Positions 33,878 to 48,800 are shown, numbered from the stretch's first letter. The stretch: DNA of 64,000 bases from CAYYNP01 sp964472545 (GCA_964472545.1 CAYYNP010000012.1:1-64000); one strand, 5' to 3'. Translations and numbers: made by a program. Notes: generated from the letters alone by a model not told the origin.

Positions 33878-36800
33878 CTAAATGGGAACCTCCAGCAGCG
33901 CGTCGACGGCTTCCTTGGCCAGTTCGGTCTCGGGCTCCTCCGCACCGCCCTGGCCCACGTCGCTGAGATCCAACATCCGAAACGCCGTGAGGAAGTTGGT
34001 CTGGTTGTTGCGTGCCAACAACACGTCGGTGGTGTTTACCCGCTGGTCGCGGTTGTAGTCGTAGGGCAGGTCGATCTCGGCCGGGTTGAGGAAGTTGCGG
34101 GGGTTGTTTCTGGCCAGCAACAGATCGGTGGCGGTGACCATGGCGTCGGCGTCGCCGTTGCCGGCGTCGGCTACGGCGTTGCCGAAGTAGAAGACATCGT
34201 CGGTCGAAAGCTCGAACGGCGCTGCGGCGACGGTGACCTCGAGCCACTGCTTGGCGACGGCGTAGTCGGGCCAGGTGATCGTGAAACGGTCGGAGCCGTC
34301 GGCACCAGCGCCGCGGCGGAGCGTGACGGCCTCGGGAGACGGAGCGGAAGCCCACTGGCTCCGCTGGTCGACGTTGCCCGTGCGGAAGCCGAACAGGTCG
34401 GTCCACACGTCGGATTCGAGTACACCGTCATCAAACTCGGCCGATTTCGCCCAGCCGGCCACGTCGATCATCACCCCGTTGATGCCGCGGTTGTAGTTGG
34501 TGTAGTTGGCCGCGGTGGCCGCCTGGCCGGGCAACAGCGCCGTCTTGTCCGGGGCGATGGCGTCGTCGTCGCCGAGGCCGGCCTGCGGGTCGTCGAACGC
34601 CGAGTTGCCGTAGAAGACGTGCCGCCCGACGACTTCTCCCCACGGGGCCTCGCGCCGGACGCCGAATTCGACGCCGTCGACGATCTGGCCCGGAGAGAGC
34701 GACACGATCTGCCGGCCCATCGACGCTGCGCCGCTTATCGGCGCCAGAAAGACGTCGGTCAGGCCGTTGGTATCGCCGGGCACAAAGCCGGCGGCGTCCG
34801 AGATGAAGACCACGCTGTGGCCGTCGGGGGCGATGACGGGAAACGGCCGCCGGCCGGCGTCGTCGATCTGCGAGCCGTCGACGCTGAGGCTCAATCGCTG
34901 CGTTCGTTGCTCGTGCCGGTCGTAGACGAAGACGTCGTTGTCGCGGTTGGTGTCGCCGCCGACTAAGCTCGACGAATGGGACGCAAAGGCCACGTAGCGC
35001 CCGTCGCCGCTGATCGAGGAATCGGACACGTCGGGCACGGAATCGTCGAACGAAAGATCGAGCGACTCGACGGTGCCGGTCTGCAGGTCGTAGACGTAGA
35101 GTGGGGAAGCGGCCGCCGGCGAAACGAGGTTCGTGGCCTCCGACTCGAACGCCACGTAGCGCCCGTCGCCGCTGATGGCCGGTTCGTAGCTGCGGTCGTC
35201 GGCCTGCGTGCCGTCGGAGGCCACGCTGACTCGCCGGGCCGTTTGCGTTTGGCGGTCGAAAACGAAGACGTCCTCCTTGTCGTTGGTATCGCCCGGCACG
35301 AGGTTCGACGCGTAGGACCGGAAGGCGACCAGCCGGCCGTCGGCGCTGAGCGAGGGCGTGCTGGAGAAGCTGTCGCCTTGCGAACCGTCGGGGGCCACGC
35401 TCGCACACTCGATCGATTGCGTCCGCAGGTCATAGACGTAGAGCTGCGACTCGCCGTTGGTCACGCCCGCCACGAGGTTCGTCGCCCCCGAGCGGAAGGC
35501 CACGCTGCTTCCGTCCGGGCTGATGGCGATCGACTCGCTGTAGTCGTTGGCTTCGCTGCCGTCGGAGGTGACGCTGACGCGTTGGGTAACGTCGGTCTGG
35601 CGGTCGTGAACGAAGACGTCCCAGTGCCAGTTGGTATCGTCCGGCGCGAAGTTGTTGGCGCTGGAAACGAAGGCCACGTAGCGGCCGTCGGCGCTGATCG
35701 CCGGCTGGAAGCTGCGGCGGTTACCTTGGGTGCCGTCGGAAGCCACGCTGACTCGCTCGACGGCGCCGGTCTGCACGTCGCAAACGAAGACGTCTTCGCA
35801 GTCGTTGGTATCGCCCGGCACGAGGTTCGCGGCCTCGGAGGCGAAGGCCACGTAACGCCCCTCGGCGCTGACCGCCGCACGGCCGGCTTCCCCGTGGCCT
35901 TGCGTGCCGTCGGCGGCGACGCTCACGCGCCGGACGTTCGGCACCGCCGGATCGGGCAGCGTCTGCTGCCAGCCGTCGGGCGTTTCCACGGCGACCAGAT
36001 GCGTGCCGTCTACCACGCTGCGAAGCGTATAGTTTCCCTCGGCGTCAGTCACGGTGGATCGTTCCGTGGCATCTCGCCGTCCGTTGGCGTTCTCGTCGAG
36101 ATAGGCCGTCCAGCCCGCCAATGCCGGTTCGCCCGGATCGCGAAGTCCGTCGCCGTCGAGGTCGCTGAACTGGCTGCCGCGGATTTCGCCCAACACGTCG
36201 GCGAAGCGCACATCGAAGCGGTTGCCGGCCGAGTAGCGCCCTTGCCCGTCGTCGACCATGATGAACATCGCGTTGATCGCCTCGTGAACGGTGATCTGCC
36301 CGGTCCAGGTGCCGTCGACCAGCGGCCCGGTTTGCTGCGGCGTGATCTCGACGCCTTCACCCATGGTCAGCCGCATGCAAGGGAAGGCGTCGGTCACGGC
36401 CAAAGGCGGCGCGTTGCCGGGCGACCAGTCGAGCGGATCGCCGAAATCGCCGTCGGCGCGAGCGTAGATCGTGCGGTTTGGCCCGTCCATGAAGTCCCAC
36501 ATGATCTCGCCGTCGGTCGATTCGTGGGAATTGTTGAAACTGAAGTCGATCAGCAAGTTGTCGGTGCCGTTGTGCTCGAACGGCCGCGAGAACGCGAACT
36601 CGACCCAGCCGACGGCGTCGAGCGTTGCGTCGCCGCGGTAGACGGTCGTCCAGCCGCCGGTCTGCAGGGCGGGTTCGGTGTATTCGCTCAGCGTGGTGTG
36701 CTTGATGCGGATGGTGAAGTCGTGCAGCGTGTCGCCGGGCAGCTCGGCCACGTCGAGCGACAACCCGGTGATCGGCGAACGGCCGAAGAGCGAGCCACCG

Positions 36801-39800
36801 GAAACGATCGTCTGCACGCGGCTCTGCTGGCGCGAGGCGTCGACCAGCCGCGACCAAGTGTCGATGTAGTCGCTGCCGCCGAAGGAGACCCCCGCGTCGG
36901 GGCCGACTCCTCGAAGCTGCAAGGGGCCCTGGAAATCGGTCATCACGTTGCCGGCGGCGTCGACGGCGGTGATCGTCACGTCGAAGGGCACGTCGACCAC
37001 CTGGGCCGAGTAGACAGGGCTGACGAGGAACCGATCGACGGCCAACTCGTCGACCGCAAACGTGTTGCTCAGCCCGGCGTGGCCGCTGCCGTCGTCTGCC
37101 CGCAGAACCATCTCGTCGGCCGCTTGCGGCACGCTCACCTCACCCGTCCACGTGCCGCCGGCCAGCGAAATCCGCCGGGGCATAACGGCCACGGGCATCG
37201 ACGTGGAGGCAAACGGCAGCGTCAATCCTCGGTTGACCGTTCCCATGCTGGGCACGCCGATCACCCAATCGCTGGCGTCGTCGAGGTCCACGTCGCCGAT
37301 CCGCTGATAGGTCACACTCTCATCCGGCAGCGACACGACCGGGTCGCCTTGCCAGCAGTCGGGCAACACGTCGATCGGGGCGGCCACGTCCGCCGGGTCC
37401 AATTCCGAAGCGGCCACGAAGTCGACCGCCTCGCCGTCGGCGCCCAGCAGCAACACGCCGACGCCGCCTTCGTCCGCCCGCCAACTGATGTTGTCGCCCG
37501 TATAGAAGTGCGGATACACGCCCGGCGCGTCGCCCCTTTGCTCGACCAGGAAGACGCCGCCCGGCGTACAGATCGAACCCGGCGGGAGCGTCAGCGCCGG
37601 CAACGGGTCGTTGCCCGAGGGGCGGTCGTAGAGCAGCACCTGCCAGCCGGAGAGGTCAACCGCCGTATCGCTCACGTTGGTGAACTCGACCGCATCCGGC
37701 GAGCCGGCGCGGATCTCGGAGATCACCACCGTGGGGGCGATTCCGTTGCCCGTCCATCCGCTGAGGTCTACGAAGCCGTCGAAATCGGTCTTTGTGTAGC
37801 CCTCCGCATCGACCGCCGTGACCGTCACCGAAAACGGCGCGTCGGCCCGTTGCGGCGAGTCGATCGTAGTGAACTCGAAGCCGTCCAGCGGGCCGACGAT
37901 TCGCCGGTTGCCGAAGTCGACGTCCTCGACGGTCTCTGCGGCGCCGAGCACGACGGTATGCGTGCCGAAGGGGCCGAGTTCCGTTACGAAGACGTCGGAT
38001 TCGTGGTTGGTATCGCCCGGCGTGAGATTGTCGGCAAACGACTGGAAGGCGAGGAAGCGGCCGTCGCCGCTCAAGGCCGAGTAGAAACCCGCCCCGTTGC
38101 CCTGCGAGCCGTCCAGTGCGACGTTCGCCCGCTGCATGATGCCCGTCTGCCGATCGAAAACGAAGACGTCGTCCTCGCCGTTGGTATCGCCCGGCACCAG
38201 ATTGGTCGCCCCCGAGTAGAACGACACGAAGCGGCCGTCTCCACTGATGGCGGGCAAGTAGCAGTCGGCGTTGGCTTGCGTGCCGCCGGTAGCCACGCTC
38301 ACGCGCTGGACGGTCTCGGTCTGCCGGTCGTAAACGAAGACGTCGCGATGGCCGGCGGTGTCGCCGGGCGCGAAGTTCGTGGCGTCGGACTGGAAGGCGA
38401 CGCATCGGCCATCGGCACTCATCGCCAGCCAGCTCCCGCTGCCACGATCGCCTTGCGAGCCGTCGGAGGCCACGCTCACCCGTTGGGTGGTTGCCGTTTG
38501 CCGGTCGTACACAAAGACGTCGGGCCGCTCGTTCGTATCCCCCGGCACGAGGTTCGACGCTTCCGAGTAGAAGGCTACGTATCGGCCGTCGGCGCTGATC
38601 GAGGCGTTTCGGGAGAATGCGTCGGCTTGGGTGCCGTCGGACGCGACGTTCACCCGTTGCGCGGTGCCCGTCTGCCGATCGCGAACGAAGATATCGGCCG
38701 TACCGTTGGAGTCTCCCGGCACGAGATTCGTGGCGTAGGACCAGAAGGCGACAAAGCGGCCGTCGGCGCTTAGCTCGGGGCCGTGGCTCTCCCGATCGCT
38801 TTGCCGGCCGTCGGAGGTCAGGCTCACGATCTCCGTCACGCCGGTCGCCAGGTCTCGCAGGAAGACGTCGCTGGCCCCGTTCTCGTCGCCGGGCACGATG
38901 TTCCAGGCGTCGGAGGCAAAGGCCACGTAACGGCCGTCGGGACTGATCGTGCCATGATGAATCGAATCGGTGCCCGGTGCGCCGTCGAACGTCGTGCTCA
39001 CACGCTCGATCGTGCCCGTCTGCCGGTCGTGGAGGTAGATGTCCAGCGTGTGATCGGTGTCTTCCGGCACCAGTTGGGCGTGCGACTTGAAGACCACGTA
39101 GCGTCCGTCGGCGCTGATCGACGGTTGGGAACTTCTGCCGGCCGCCGACGAGCCGTCGAAGGCGAAGCTGACGGTCTCGACGCCGATTGGTGGCGTCTGC
39201 GGGGCCGTTTGAACCCAGCCCGGCTGCGGCGTCTCGGTCACGGTGTAGGTGCCCGGCACGAGGTCCGTGAAGGCGTACTCGCCGGACGGGTCGGTGACGG
39301 CCGTCAACGGCGGGGCGGCCGTGAGCACGTTGTCCAGCACGACGGTCCAGCCTTCCAGGCCCGGCTCGCCGTCGTCCCGCGTGCCGTCGCCGTCGAGGTC
39401 GTGGAACGAGTTGCCGCGGATCTCGCTCTGGCCCGGGACGACGTTGAACCGGTTGCCGAAATCGAGTCCCTCGAGCATTTCGCCCGGGGCCAACGCGACC
39501 AAGTAGCTTCCCGGCGGAACCACCTCGGGGTCGGTGGCGACGAAGATGTTGGCGCGATCGTTCGACTCCCCGGCCACGAGGTTGTTGGCGTAGGACTTGA
39601 AGATCACGGCGCGGCCGTCGGCGGTAATCGACGGCGGTCCGGTGACGTCGTCCGGATCGGAGCCGTCGAGCCCCACGTTCACGCGGCGGACCGTTTCCGT
39701 CTGGCGGTCGTAGACGAACACGTCCCAGTCGTCGTTGGTGTCGCCGGGCACCAGGTTGTCGGCGTCGGACTGGAAGGTCACGAAGCGGCCGTCGCCGCCG

Positions 39801-42800
39801 ATCGCCGGATGGCGGCTGTAGCCGTTGCCCTGCGAGCCGTCGGAGGCCAGGCTGACCCGTTCGGTCGTGCCCGACTCGAGATCGTGTACGAAGACGTCCC
39901 ACTGCTCGTTGGAGTCGCCGGCGACCAGATTCACCGCGGCGGAGGAGAACGTCACGTAGCGTCCGCCGGTCCCGATGCTGGGCATGATGCTGTGGCCGAC
40001 GGCCTGCGCGCCGTCGGAGGTCACGCTGACCCGCCGCGTGGTGCGCGTCTGCCGGTCGAAAACGAAGACGTCGTGATCGCCGTTGGTATCGTCCGGCACC
40101 AGATTCGTCGAACTCGACTCGAAGGCCACCAGGCGGCCGTCGCCGCTAATCGACGGATAGCGGCACTCGCCGTCGCCTTGCGAACCATCGAAAGCCGCAC
40201 TGATCCACTCCACGCCGCCGCTCTGGCGGTCGTAGACGAAGACGTCGCGCATCTCGTCGGTATCCTCCGGCACGATGCCCGGGGCGTACGAGGCGAAGAC
40301 CACGTAGCGGCCGTCGGCGCTGAGCGTGGGAGACACGCTCTCCCGGTCCGGATGTTTGCCTTCGGACGGTACGTCGATCCGCTCGACGTCGTCGGTGAGC
40401 CGGTCGTAGACGAACATGTCGCGCTGGCCGTTGGTGTCGCCGGCGACCAGATTCGAGGCGTCGGAGTAGAAGACCACGTAGCGGCCGTCGGCGCTGAGGG
40501 CGGGCACGAGACTGTCGTCGTTGGCATCGGTGCCGTCCGGTGCCACGCTCACCCGCTCGAGCGAACCGGTCCGGCGATCGCGGACGAAGATGTCCCACTC
40601 GCGTGTGGCGGGGTCGTCCTCGGGCACGAGATTCGCGCCCGGCGAGGCGAACGCCACGTGATGCCCCTCGGCACTGATCGCGGGGCTCCAGGGCGAACTT
40701 GACCCCAGCGAACCATCCCGGGCCAGGCTGACGATCTCGATGCCGTTAGGGTTGGGGGCCGTCTGTTGCCAATCCTCGCGGGGCACTTCGCGCACGCGGT
40801 AGTCGCGCGGCTCGAGATCCTCGAAGGCGTAGCCGCCGTCGGCGCCAGAGACGGTCACCAGTTCGCCGGGGCTTAGGCCGCCGTCGCCGTCGTCGTCGAG
40901 GAAGATCGTCCAGCCCTCGATACCCGGCTCGGCGTCGTCCCAAACACCGTCGCCGTCGAGATCGTTAAACGCGCTGCCGCGGATTTCGCCGCCGAGTTGC
41001 AGGTTGCCGAAATCGACGTGCCCGACCGTCTGCCCTTGCCCGACGACCACCGTATGGGTGCCCGGCAGCGTGAAGTCCAGGTCTCGTACGAATACGTCGT
41101 CGTGGCCGTTGGCGTCGTCCGGCGTCATGTTGGTGGCGCGCGTGCGGAAGGCGACGTACTTACCGTCCGGGCTGATCGAGCACCAGGCACTCGAGTCGTC
41201 CCCCTGCGAGCCGTCGTCGGCCAGACTCACTAGCCGCGTGCTCTCCGTATGGCGGTCGTAGACAAAGACGTCCCACTCGTCGTTCGTATCGCCCGGCACG
41301 AGGTTCGTGGCGCGGCTGTGGAAGGCCACGTAGCGGCCGTCGGGAGTGATCTGGGGCACGCCGCTGTAGTCGTTGGCCTGCGTGCCGTCGGCAGCCACGC
41401 TGATCCGCTCGACAGCGCCGGTCTGACGATCGCGGAGGAAGATGTCTCGCGTTTCGTTGGTGTCGCCGGGCACCAGGTTGGTGGCGTCGGACGAGAAGAC
41501 CACGTAGCGGCCGTCGGCGCTGATCGACGGCTTGCTGCTGACGCCATTGCCCGGCGAGCCGTCCGGTGCCACGCTCACGCGCTCGATCACGTCGGTCTGC
41601 CGGTCGTAAACGAAGACGTCGTCCGACGGACTCGTATCGCCCGGCACGAGGTTCGTCGACTGGCTGCGGAAGGCCACGAAACGGCCATCGGCGCCGATCG
41701 CGGGATAGTAGCAGTGGTCGTTGGTCGGTGTGCCGTCGGACGCCAGGCTCACGCACTCGGTGATGCCCGTCTGCCGATCGTGGACGAAGATGCCCGAGGT
41801 GTCGGGGCTGTCGGCCACCAGGTTCGTCGCGGCCGACCAGAAGGCGACGTAGCGGCCGTCTGCGCTGAGGCGGACGTCCTCGCTGCGATTGTCTGCGGGC
41901 GAGCCGTCGGGAGCCCGGCTGACGCACTCGAGCGTTTCGGTGTGCCGGTCATACACGTAGACGTTTCCGAAGCCGCCGCCGGGGCCCGGCATGAGGTTGT
42001 TGGCCAGCGACTCGAACGCCACGTAGCGGCCGTCGGCACTGATCGACGGGTAGCGGCTGCCGCCGTTGGCCTCTGCCCCGTCGTAGGCCAGGCTCACTCG
42101 CTGCGTGGAGCCCGTCTGCCGGTCGTAGACGAAAATGTCGCTGTGGTCGTTTGTATCGGCGGGCACGACGTCGGACGTATTCCATTCCGAATCGAAGGCC
42201 ACGTAACGGCCGTCGGCGCTGATCGACGGCATCAACAGGTCTTCTTCCACGTTCAACTCGTCCCACGCCCGGCTGACGCGCTCGGTGCGCTGTCCGAATC
42301 CCGGTGCCGGCAACGTCTGCTGCCAGCCGTCGCGGGCGACTTCCCGCACGCGGTAGTCGCGAGGGTCGAGATTCTCGAACGCGTAGCTGCCGTCGGCGCC
42401 GGTAACGGTCACCAGTTCGCCGGGGCTGAGGCGGCCGTCGAGGTCGTCGTCGAGGAAGATCGTCCAGCCTTCGAGGCCCGGTTCCGTGTCGTCCCAAACG
42501 CCGTCGCCGTCGAGGTCGTGGAACTTGCTGCCGCGGATCGAGCCGGCGGTGGCCTGGGATTCGTAGGGGCCAAGATCCACGGTATCTGCGACGATCCGGG
42601 AATGGCCGTCGATATCGACGAGAAGCCAACTCGGTACGGCCGCGTTGTCGCCGGCGTCGATCGCGGGTGAGCCGGGCAACAGCCGCAGGTCGTCGTCCGC
42701 GGTGCCCACGACGTCGTCGGGCCCGTTGGCGTCGACGAACCGCGGGTCGACGTCGAGGTTGCCTTCGCCCGGCCAGCCGCCGCGGACGTTGCTGTGGGTG

Positions 42801-45800
42801 ATCGAGATCGCCGTCTCTTCGTTCTTCCAGATCACGTCGTCCGCTTCCCACAAGATGCAGTTGGTTGCTTGCAGACTGCTCGGCGGGTCGTTGCGATACG
42901 CGTAAAACCCCAGCGAGCTGCCCCCGACGCCGGCCGTGTTTCCGGCGAACGTGCAGTTGGTCAGCGTGGGGCTGCTTTGGTTGTTCATGATCGCGCCGCC
43001 CTCTTCGGCGGAGACGTTGCCGCTGAACAGGCATCCGATTACCACCGGGCTGCTCGACCAGTTGCAGATCGCCCCGCCGCCGAAGTCGCTGGCCACGTTG
43101 GCCAGGAACGTGCAGCCGACCAGCAGCGGATCGCTTCGCCAGACGTTGATCGCGGCGCCGTACTCCTCAGACGCGTTCTCTACAAACGTGCAGCCGGTGA
43201 TCGTGGGGTTGGAATCCCGGATTTCGATCGCGCCGCCGGCAAAGGCACGGCTGTTGCTAAACGTGCAGCCGGTGAGCGTTGCGTCGACGCCGCCCGTGAG
43301 GTACAGCCCGCCGCCGTGGTCCTCGGCCCGATTCTCCGACAGCGTACACTCGCTGAGCGTGAGACTGCCTTCCTCGCTGTAGATCCCGCCGCCGGAGCGC
43401 GCCGTGTTGGCCTGGATCGTGCAGTTCTCGAAGCTCGGCGCCGCGCCGCACCAGGCGTAGACCGCGCCGCCGAATTCGGTGGCGGCGTTCTCCAGAAAAG
43501 TGCAATTCACGAGCACCGGCTCGCCTTCGCAGTCGACGAGCATCCCGCCGCCGCGGGTCGCCGTGTTGTTGGCGATCGTGCAGTCGGTCAGCGTCGGATA
43601 GGCGCTCTCGTTGAGAAACAGGCCGCCACCGCGCAACGCGGACGTGTTGCCGGTGATCGTGCAGCCGCTGAACGCGGGAAAGGTCTCTTCGTGCAGGAAC
43701 ACTCCGCCGCCGTTGCCGACGGCATCGTTGCCGGTAATCGTGCAGTCGATCAGGGTGGCAGATGCGTATCGTGCGACGTAGAGCCCGCCGCCGCCGGAGA
43801 AGATCGTCGAGTTCTCCGCGATCGTACAATTCTCGAGGCGTGCAGAGCTTTCTTCGTCGCAGTAGACCCCGCCGCCGCGCTCCGCCAGATTGCCGACGAT
43901 CACGCAGTTGCTCACGGTCGCCGAGGAGCCGCCCCCGAAGAGGATGCCCCCGCCTTTGGTCAACGGCGGGCCTTCCGGGCCGAATCGGCTCCCGGTTCCT
44001 CCGGTGAGCGTGAACCCGTCGAGCACCGAGGTCTCGCCCTTGCCGTCGAAGATCACCACGCTGGCCTGGCCGGGGTCCGTCGGCGTCGGGCTCATCCGCA
44101 CCGTGGTCTGCTCGGGCCCGCTCGGCGCGCGGACCTCGATTGCCTTGCCGAGGAAACTCAGCGGTTCCGCGATGCCGTATTCTCCCGCTCTGACCAGCAC
44201 GATGTGGCCGTCGGCCGCCAGATCGATGGCCTCTTGGATGCTATCGAACGGATGGGCCGGGCTGCCGTCCTCCAGCGGGTCGCTCAACTGCGGATCGCCC
44301 GGGCCGGGATCGTGCGGGGCGTCGTCGTCGACGTACAGCACGCCCAGCGTTGGCAGAGACTCATACGCCCCCATGTCGACCGTGCCGCCGGCGATCCGCG
44401 GATTGCCGGCGAGATCCGTAACCAGCCAACTCGGCACCGCCGCATTGTCGCCGACGTCGACCGAGGGCGACCCGGGCAATAGCCGCAAGTCGTCGTCGGC
44501 CGTGCCGAAGACGTCGTCGGGTCCGTCGGCGTCGGCGAACAGCGGATCGGCGTCGAGATTCCCGACGCCTTCGATGCCGCCTTCGACGTTGCTGTACGTC
44601 ACGTCGGCCCCGTAGGCCTGCGTGCCCGCGTTGCCCCAGAGGATGCTGTTGGTGAGGGTTGTCGTCCCTTCCTGGCTGGCGATTCCGCCGGCGGCGACGT
44701 AACCGCCCGGGTGTATGGGGGCCGTGTTGCCGGTGAACGTGCAGTTGATGAAGGTGGGGTAATACTCCAGGTTGTAGACGGCCCCACCGTCACCGTAGTC
44801 GCCCACGGCCGCGTTGCCGGTGAAGGTGCAGTTGGTGACGATCGAGTAGCCGGGCACCATCGCGCCGCCGTATTCGGCCGCGTTGCCGCGAAAGACGCAG
44901 TTGGTGACCGTCGGGCCCCAGGAGTCGTTGTACATGCCGCCGCCGCTGCCGTTGGTGGCGTTGCCGGCGGTGATCGTGAACCCGTCGAGCACGGCCGTGG
45001 CGTCGGTGTTCATGCCGGTCACCACGTGATAGGCGTTGTCGTTTCGCGAGGCGTGATCCGCAGCCGTTTGCGGCGCGTCGTCTCCGTGCAGATCTCCGCT
45101 GAGCACGGTCTCGTTCGCAGCCGGGGCCCGTTGGGCGAGGCTCGTTTCGCCGCCGGCGAATCCGCCCAACAGCGCCACCTCTTTCACCATTTGGAAGGTC
45201 GCGCTGCGCGGATCGTCCGGCATGCTCCGCACGGTCGGCAGATAGGTACCCGCCGCGACCCAGATCTCGTCGACGGTGCCGCTGAGATAGGCGGCGTCCA
45301 GGGCGGCTTGCAGGTCCGTAAAGGCATCGATCCAACTCGTGCCGTTGCCATCTTCGGCCGCATCGGCGTCGACGAACAGCCGCGAGGGCGGGGCCGGATC
45401 GCCGGCGTATTCATACGCGCCCATGTCGACGATCGGCGACGTACCGCTGCCCGTGTCTGCCGTGAACGGATCGTCGACGAACCGCGGTAGGCCGTCGAGG
45501 TCGAACGCGGTGGCGGGGGCGGATGCGTTGTCGCCGGCGTCGATACACGGCGAGCCGGGCCGAAGCTGCAGCAGGTCGTCGTCGCTGCCGGGGACGTCGT
45601 CCATGCCGTCGACGTCGATGAGCATCGGGTCGACGTCGAGGTTGCCCTCGCCCAGGAAGCCGCCGCGGACGTCGCTGTACGTAACGGTGATCGTGGAATC
45701 GTCGTTGTCTTGGATCTCCCCGTCCTCGTTCCACAAAATACTGTTGCGGACGGTCGCCGTGCTGGGCTCGCCGGAAGAATCGAAGGTGATCGCCGCCCCG

Positions 45801-48800
45801 TGGGAACTGGCGACCAGCGTGCAGTTGGCCATCAGAAGTTGGGTGGGCACCGCGTTGTAGACGGCCGCGCCCGCCGGTGCCACGTTTCCGTCGAACGCGC
45901 AGTTGTCCAGTTCGATGACTTCGGACCAGTTGTAGATTGCCCCGCCGCTGCTGACGGCCCCGTTGCCGACAAACGCACACCGGGTTGCTTCGACGTCGCC
46001 GTGACGGGCGAAGATCGCGCCGCCGCGGCCGTGGCTGCCGATGCCGCCGTTGTGGATGAACGTGGAGTCGGTCAATGTCGCGGCGCCTCCGGTGTAGATC
46101 GCCCCACCGGCGTTCGCCCGATTCGCCTCGAACGTACAGCCGGCCACGACCAGATCGCCCGACCCCTTGTACACGGCCCCGCCGGAGCCGCGGTGGCCGT
46201 TGGCGGAGTTGTTCGTGAACGTGCAGTCGGTCAGCGTCAACGCGCCGCCGTAGTGGCTGATCGCGCCGCCGTCGTTGCCTTCGGCCGTATTTCGGGAAAA
46301 CGTGCAGCCGACGAGCGTCAGATTGCCGCCCGACTGAGCGATGCCGGCGCCGTTGCCGGCACCGTGGTCGCGGATGGCCGTGTCGACCCGGTTCTGCACG
46401 AAGGTGCAATCGACCAGCGTGGGCGACGCGTTCTGGTTGTACATCCCGCCGCCGATGCCGCCCTCCTCGCTGAACGCCCGGTTGTCGAAGAACGTGCAAG
46501 CGATCAGCGTGGGCGAGGCGTTCTGGTTGTACATCCCGCCGCCGCGGTCGCCGTACGCCGTGCCGTCGCCCCAACCGCCGTTGGCATGGCCGGCGGTGAT
46601 CGTCACGCCGTCGAGCACGGCCGTCGCGTCGGTGCCGTTGCCGGTCACCACGTGAAACGCGTTGTCGTGACGGCTGACGTTGTCGATACCGGAAATCGGC
46701 TCGTCGTTGCCCATCAGGTCGCCGCTGAGCACGGTCTCGAGGGCCGCGACGTTCCGGGCGTCGGGGCTCGCCTCGCCGAAGCCGGCGTATCCGCCGACGA
46801 CGGTCACGCCGCTTTGAAGCTGAAACGTCGCCTCGCGGCCGCCACCCGCCTCGGCCGGAGTGTAGACACCCTGGGCCACTCGAATCACATCACCGGCGAC
46901 GGCAACCGCCAGGGCGTCTTGCAGGTCGCGGTAGGCGTCGGCCCAAGTGGAACCGTCATTCTCTCCGGCAGCGTCGACGTCGACGTAGATCACGTCCGGC
47001 CCTTGCCACTCGTAGGCCCCCAGGTCGACGATCGGCGGCGTGCCGGCGCCGGTGTCCTCCGTGGCCGGGTCGTCGACGAACCGGGCGTTTGCGTCGAGGT
47101 CGACGGTCACCGACGCCGGCAGAGCCGCGTTATCGCCGGCGTCGATACACGGAGAGCCGGGCAACAGACGATAGTCGTCATTGGCGGGGTCAACGAACTG
47201 CGGGCGAGCGGAGATATCGGTGGGGCCCGGCTGGCAGTCGATGTAATCGTTGTCCCACAGGTTGTTGTGCGCAAGCGTCACCACGCCGCCTTCGATACAG
47301 GCCACGCCGCCGCTGCGGTTGCCGACAACCACATTGTTGGTCACCGCCGCCGCTGCGCCGTGCCAAACGCTCACGCCGGCTTCGTTCCCGTTGCCGCCGA
47401 TGGTGTTGTTGACGATCCGCGTCTCTTCGTCCGCAGCACCACGAAGGACGACGCCCCCGCACCGGTTGTCCACGATCACGTTGTTGACGACGACCAGCGA
47501 GGACCGAGTGGCGTCGATGCCGCTCCACGTGTTGTCCCGGATGATGTTGTCGGCAATCAGCATGCCCTGCACGTCTTGGCAATAGACGCCGTCGATATCG
47601 TCCTGGGCGTGTCCGGTGACGGTGAACCCTGCCAGGCGACAGTGGCTGGCGCCCCTGACCACGGCGTGCGCATTGCGTTCGTCGATGACCGTCACGTCCG
47701 CCCCGGCGCCTTGCAGATCGACTCCGTCCTTCATCACGACCGGCTCGCGATAGACTCCCGCCGCTACCCGCACGCCCTCGCCTGCAACGGCGGCGTCGAT
47801 GGCCTCCATGATCGTGTCGAAGGGATGCTCTTCGCTGCCGTCCTCCAACGGATCGCTCACGTTCGGATCGTCCGGCCCGGGGTCGCCCGGTGCGTTATCG
47901 TCGACGACAAGCCAGCGGCGCCCCTGGAACTCGTACGCTCCGACGTCGACGGCCGGACCGACGATCCGCGGATTGCCGCTACGATCTACGCCGACGTCCG
48001 GCGGGACGGCCGCGTCGTCGCCGGCGTCGATGGCCGGCGAACCGGCGGTCGGCCGCAGGTCGTCGTCGATGGTGCCGTAGACGTCGTCGGGCCCGTCGGC
48101 GTCGGCCATCAACGGATCGTCGCTGAAGTTCCCCTCGCCGCCGAGTTGCCCCGTCCATCCTTCGACGCAACTGTAAGACACGGCGACATTGCCGCCGATC
48201 TGTGCGCTTTCGGAGAAGTCGTCGATAAGGGAGTTGCCCCAGACGATCGAATTGACCACGCGGACTCCGGCGCCACCGTCGATCCCGCCGGCGTCGAACC
48301 AGTCGCAGGAGTTGCCGACGACCGTACAATTGATCAGCGTCGTGCCGTTGCCGGCGGTGACGGCGCCGCCGCCTTCGTGGACCGTGTTGCCGCTGAAGGT
48401 GCAGTTAACGGCCGTGGTGATGCCGCCGGCGGAGAGCCCGCCGCCGTAGCTGGCCGAGTTGCCCAGGAATTCACATCCCAGCAGCGTCGCCGTGCCGCCG
48501 TCGACGCGCACTGCGCCGCCGGGCGCGTCGTGGTAATCGAGGCCCCGGTTGGCCAGGAACGTACAGTCGGTCAGCGACAGCCGGGCGTCGTCGCCGTACA
48601 GCCCGCCGCCTCCGTATTCGGCCTCGTTTCGCTGGAAAGTGCATGCGGTAAGTTCCACGGCTTCCGCAAAGCTATAGACGCCGCCGCCGTAGTTGGCCGT
48701 ATTGTCGGCCAGCGTGCAGTCTTCGAGCAGCAGCGCGTCGGAGCCGTAACTGTAGACGGCCCCGCCGTGCCAGGCGGAGTTTTCGGCGAACGTGCATTCG

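Noticed and set aside
34976..38773. A 1,265-codon plus-strand open frame opposite the giant gene (with a similar 1,424-codon frame at 45710-49984)
   Set aside because: High-GC, repeat-encoded antisense shadow of the giant gene: amino-acid make-up is Arg/Val/Gly/Ala-rich without motifs, and no start signals are seen.
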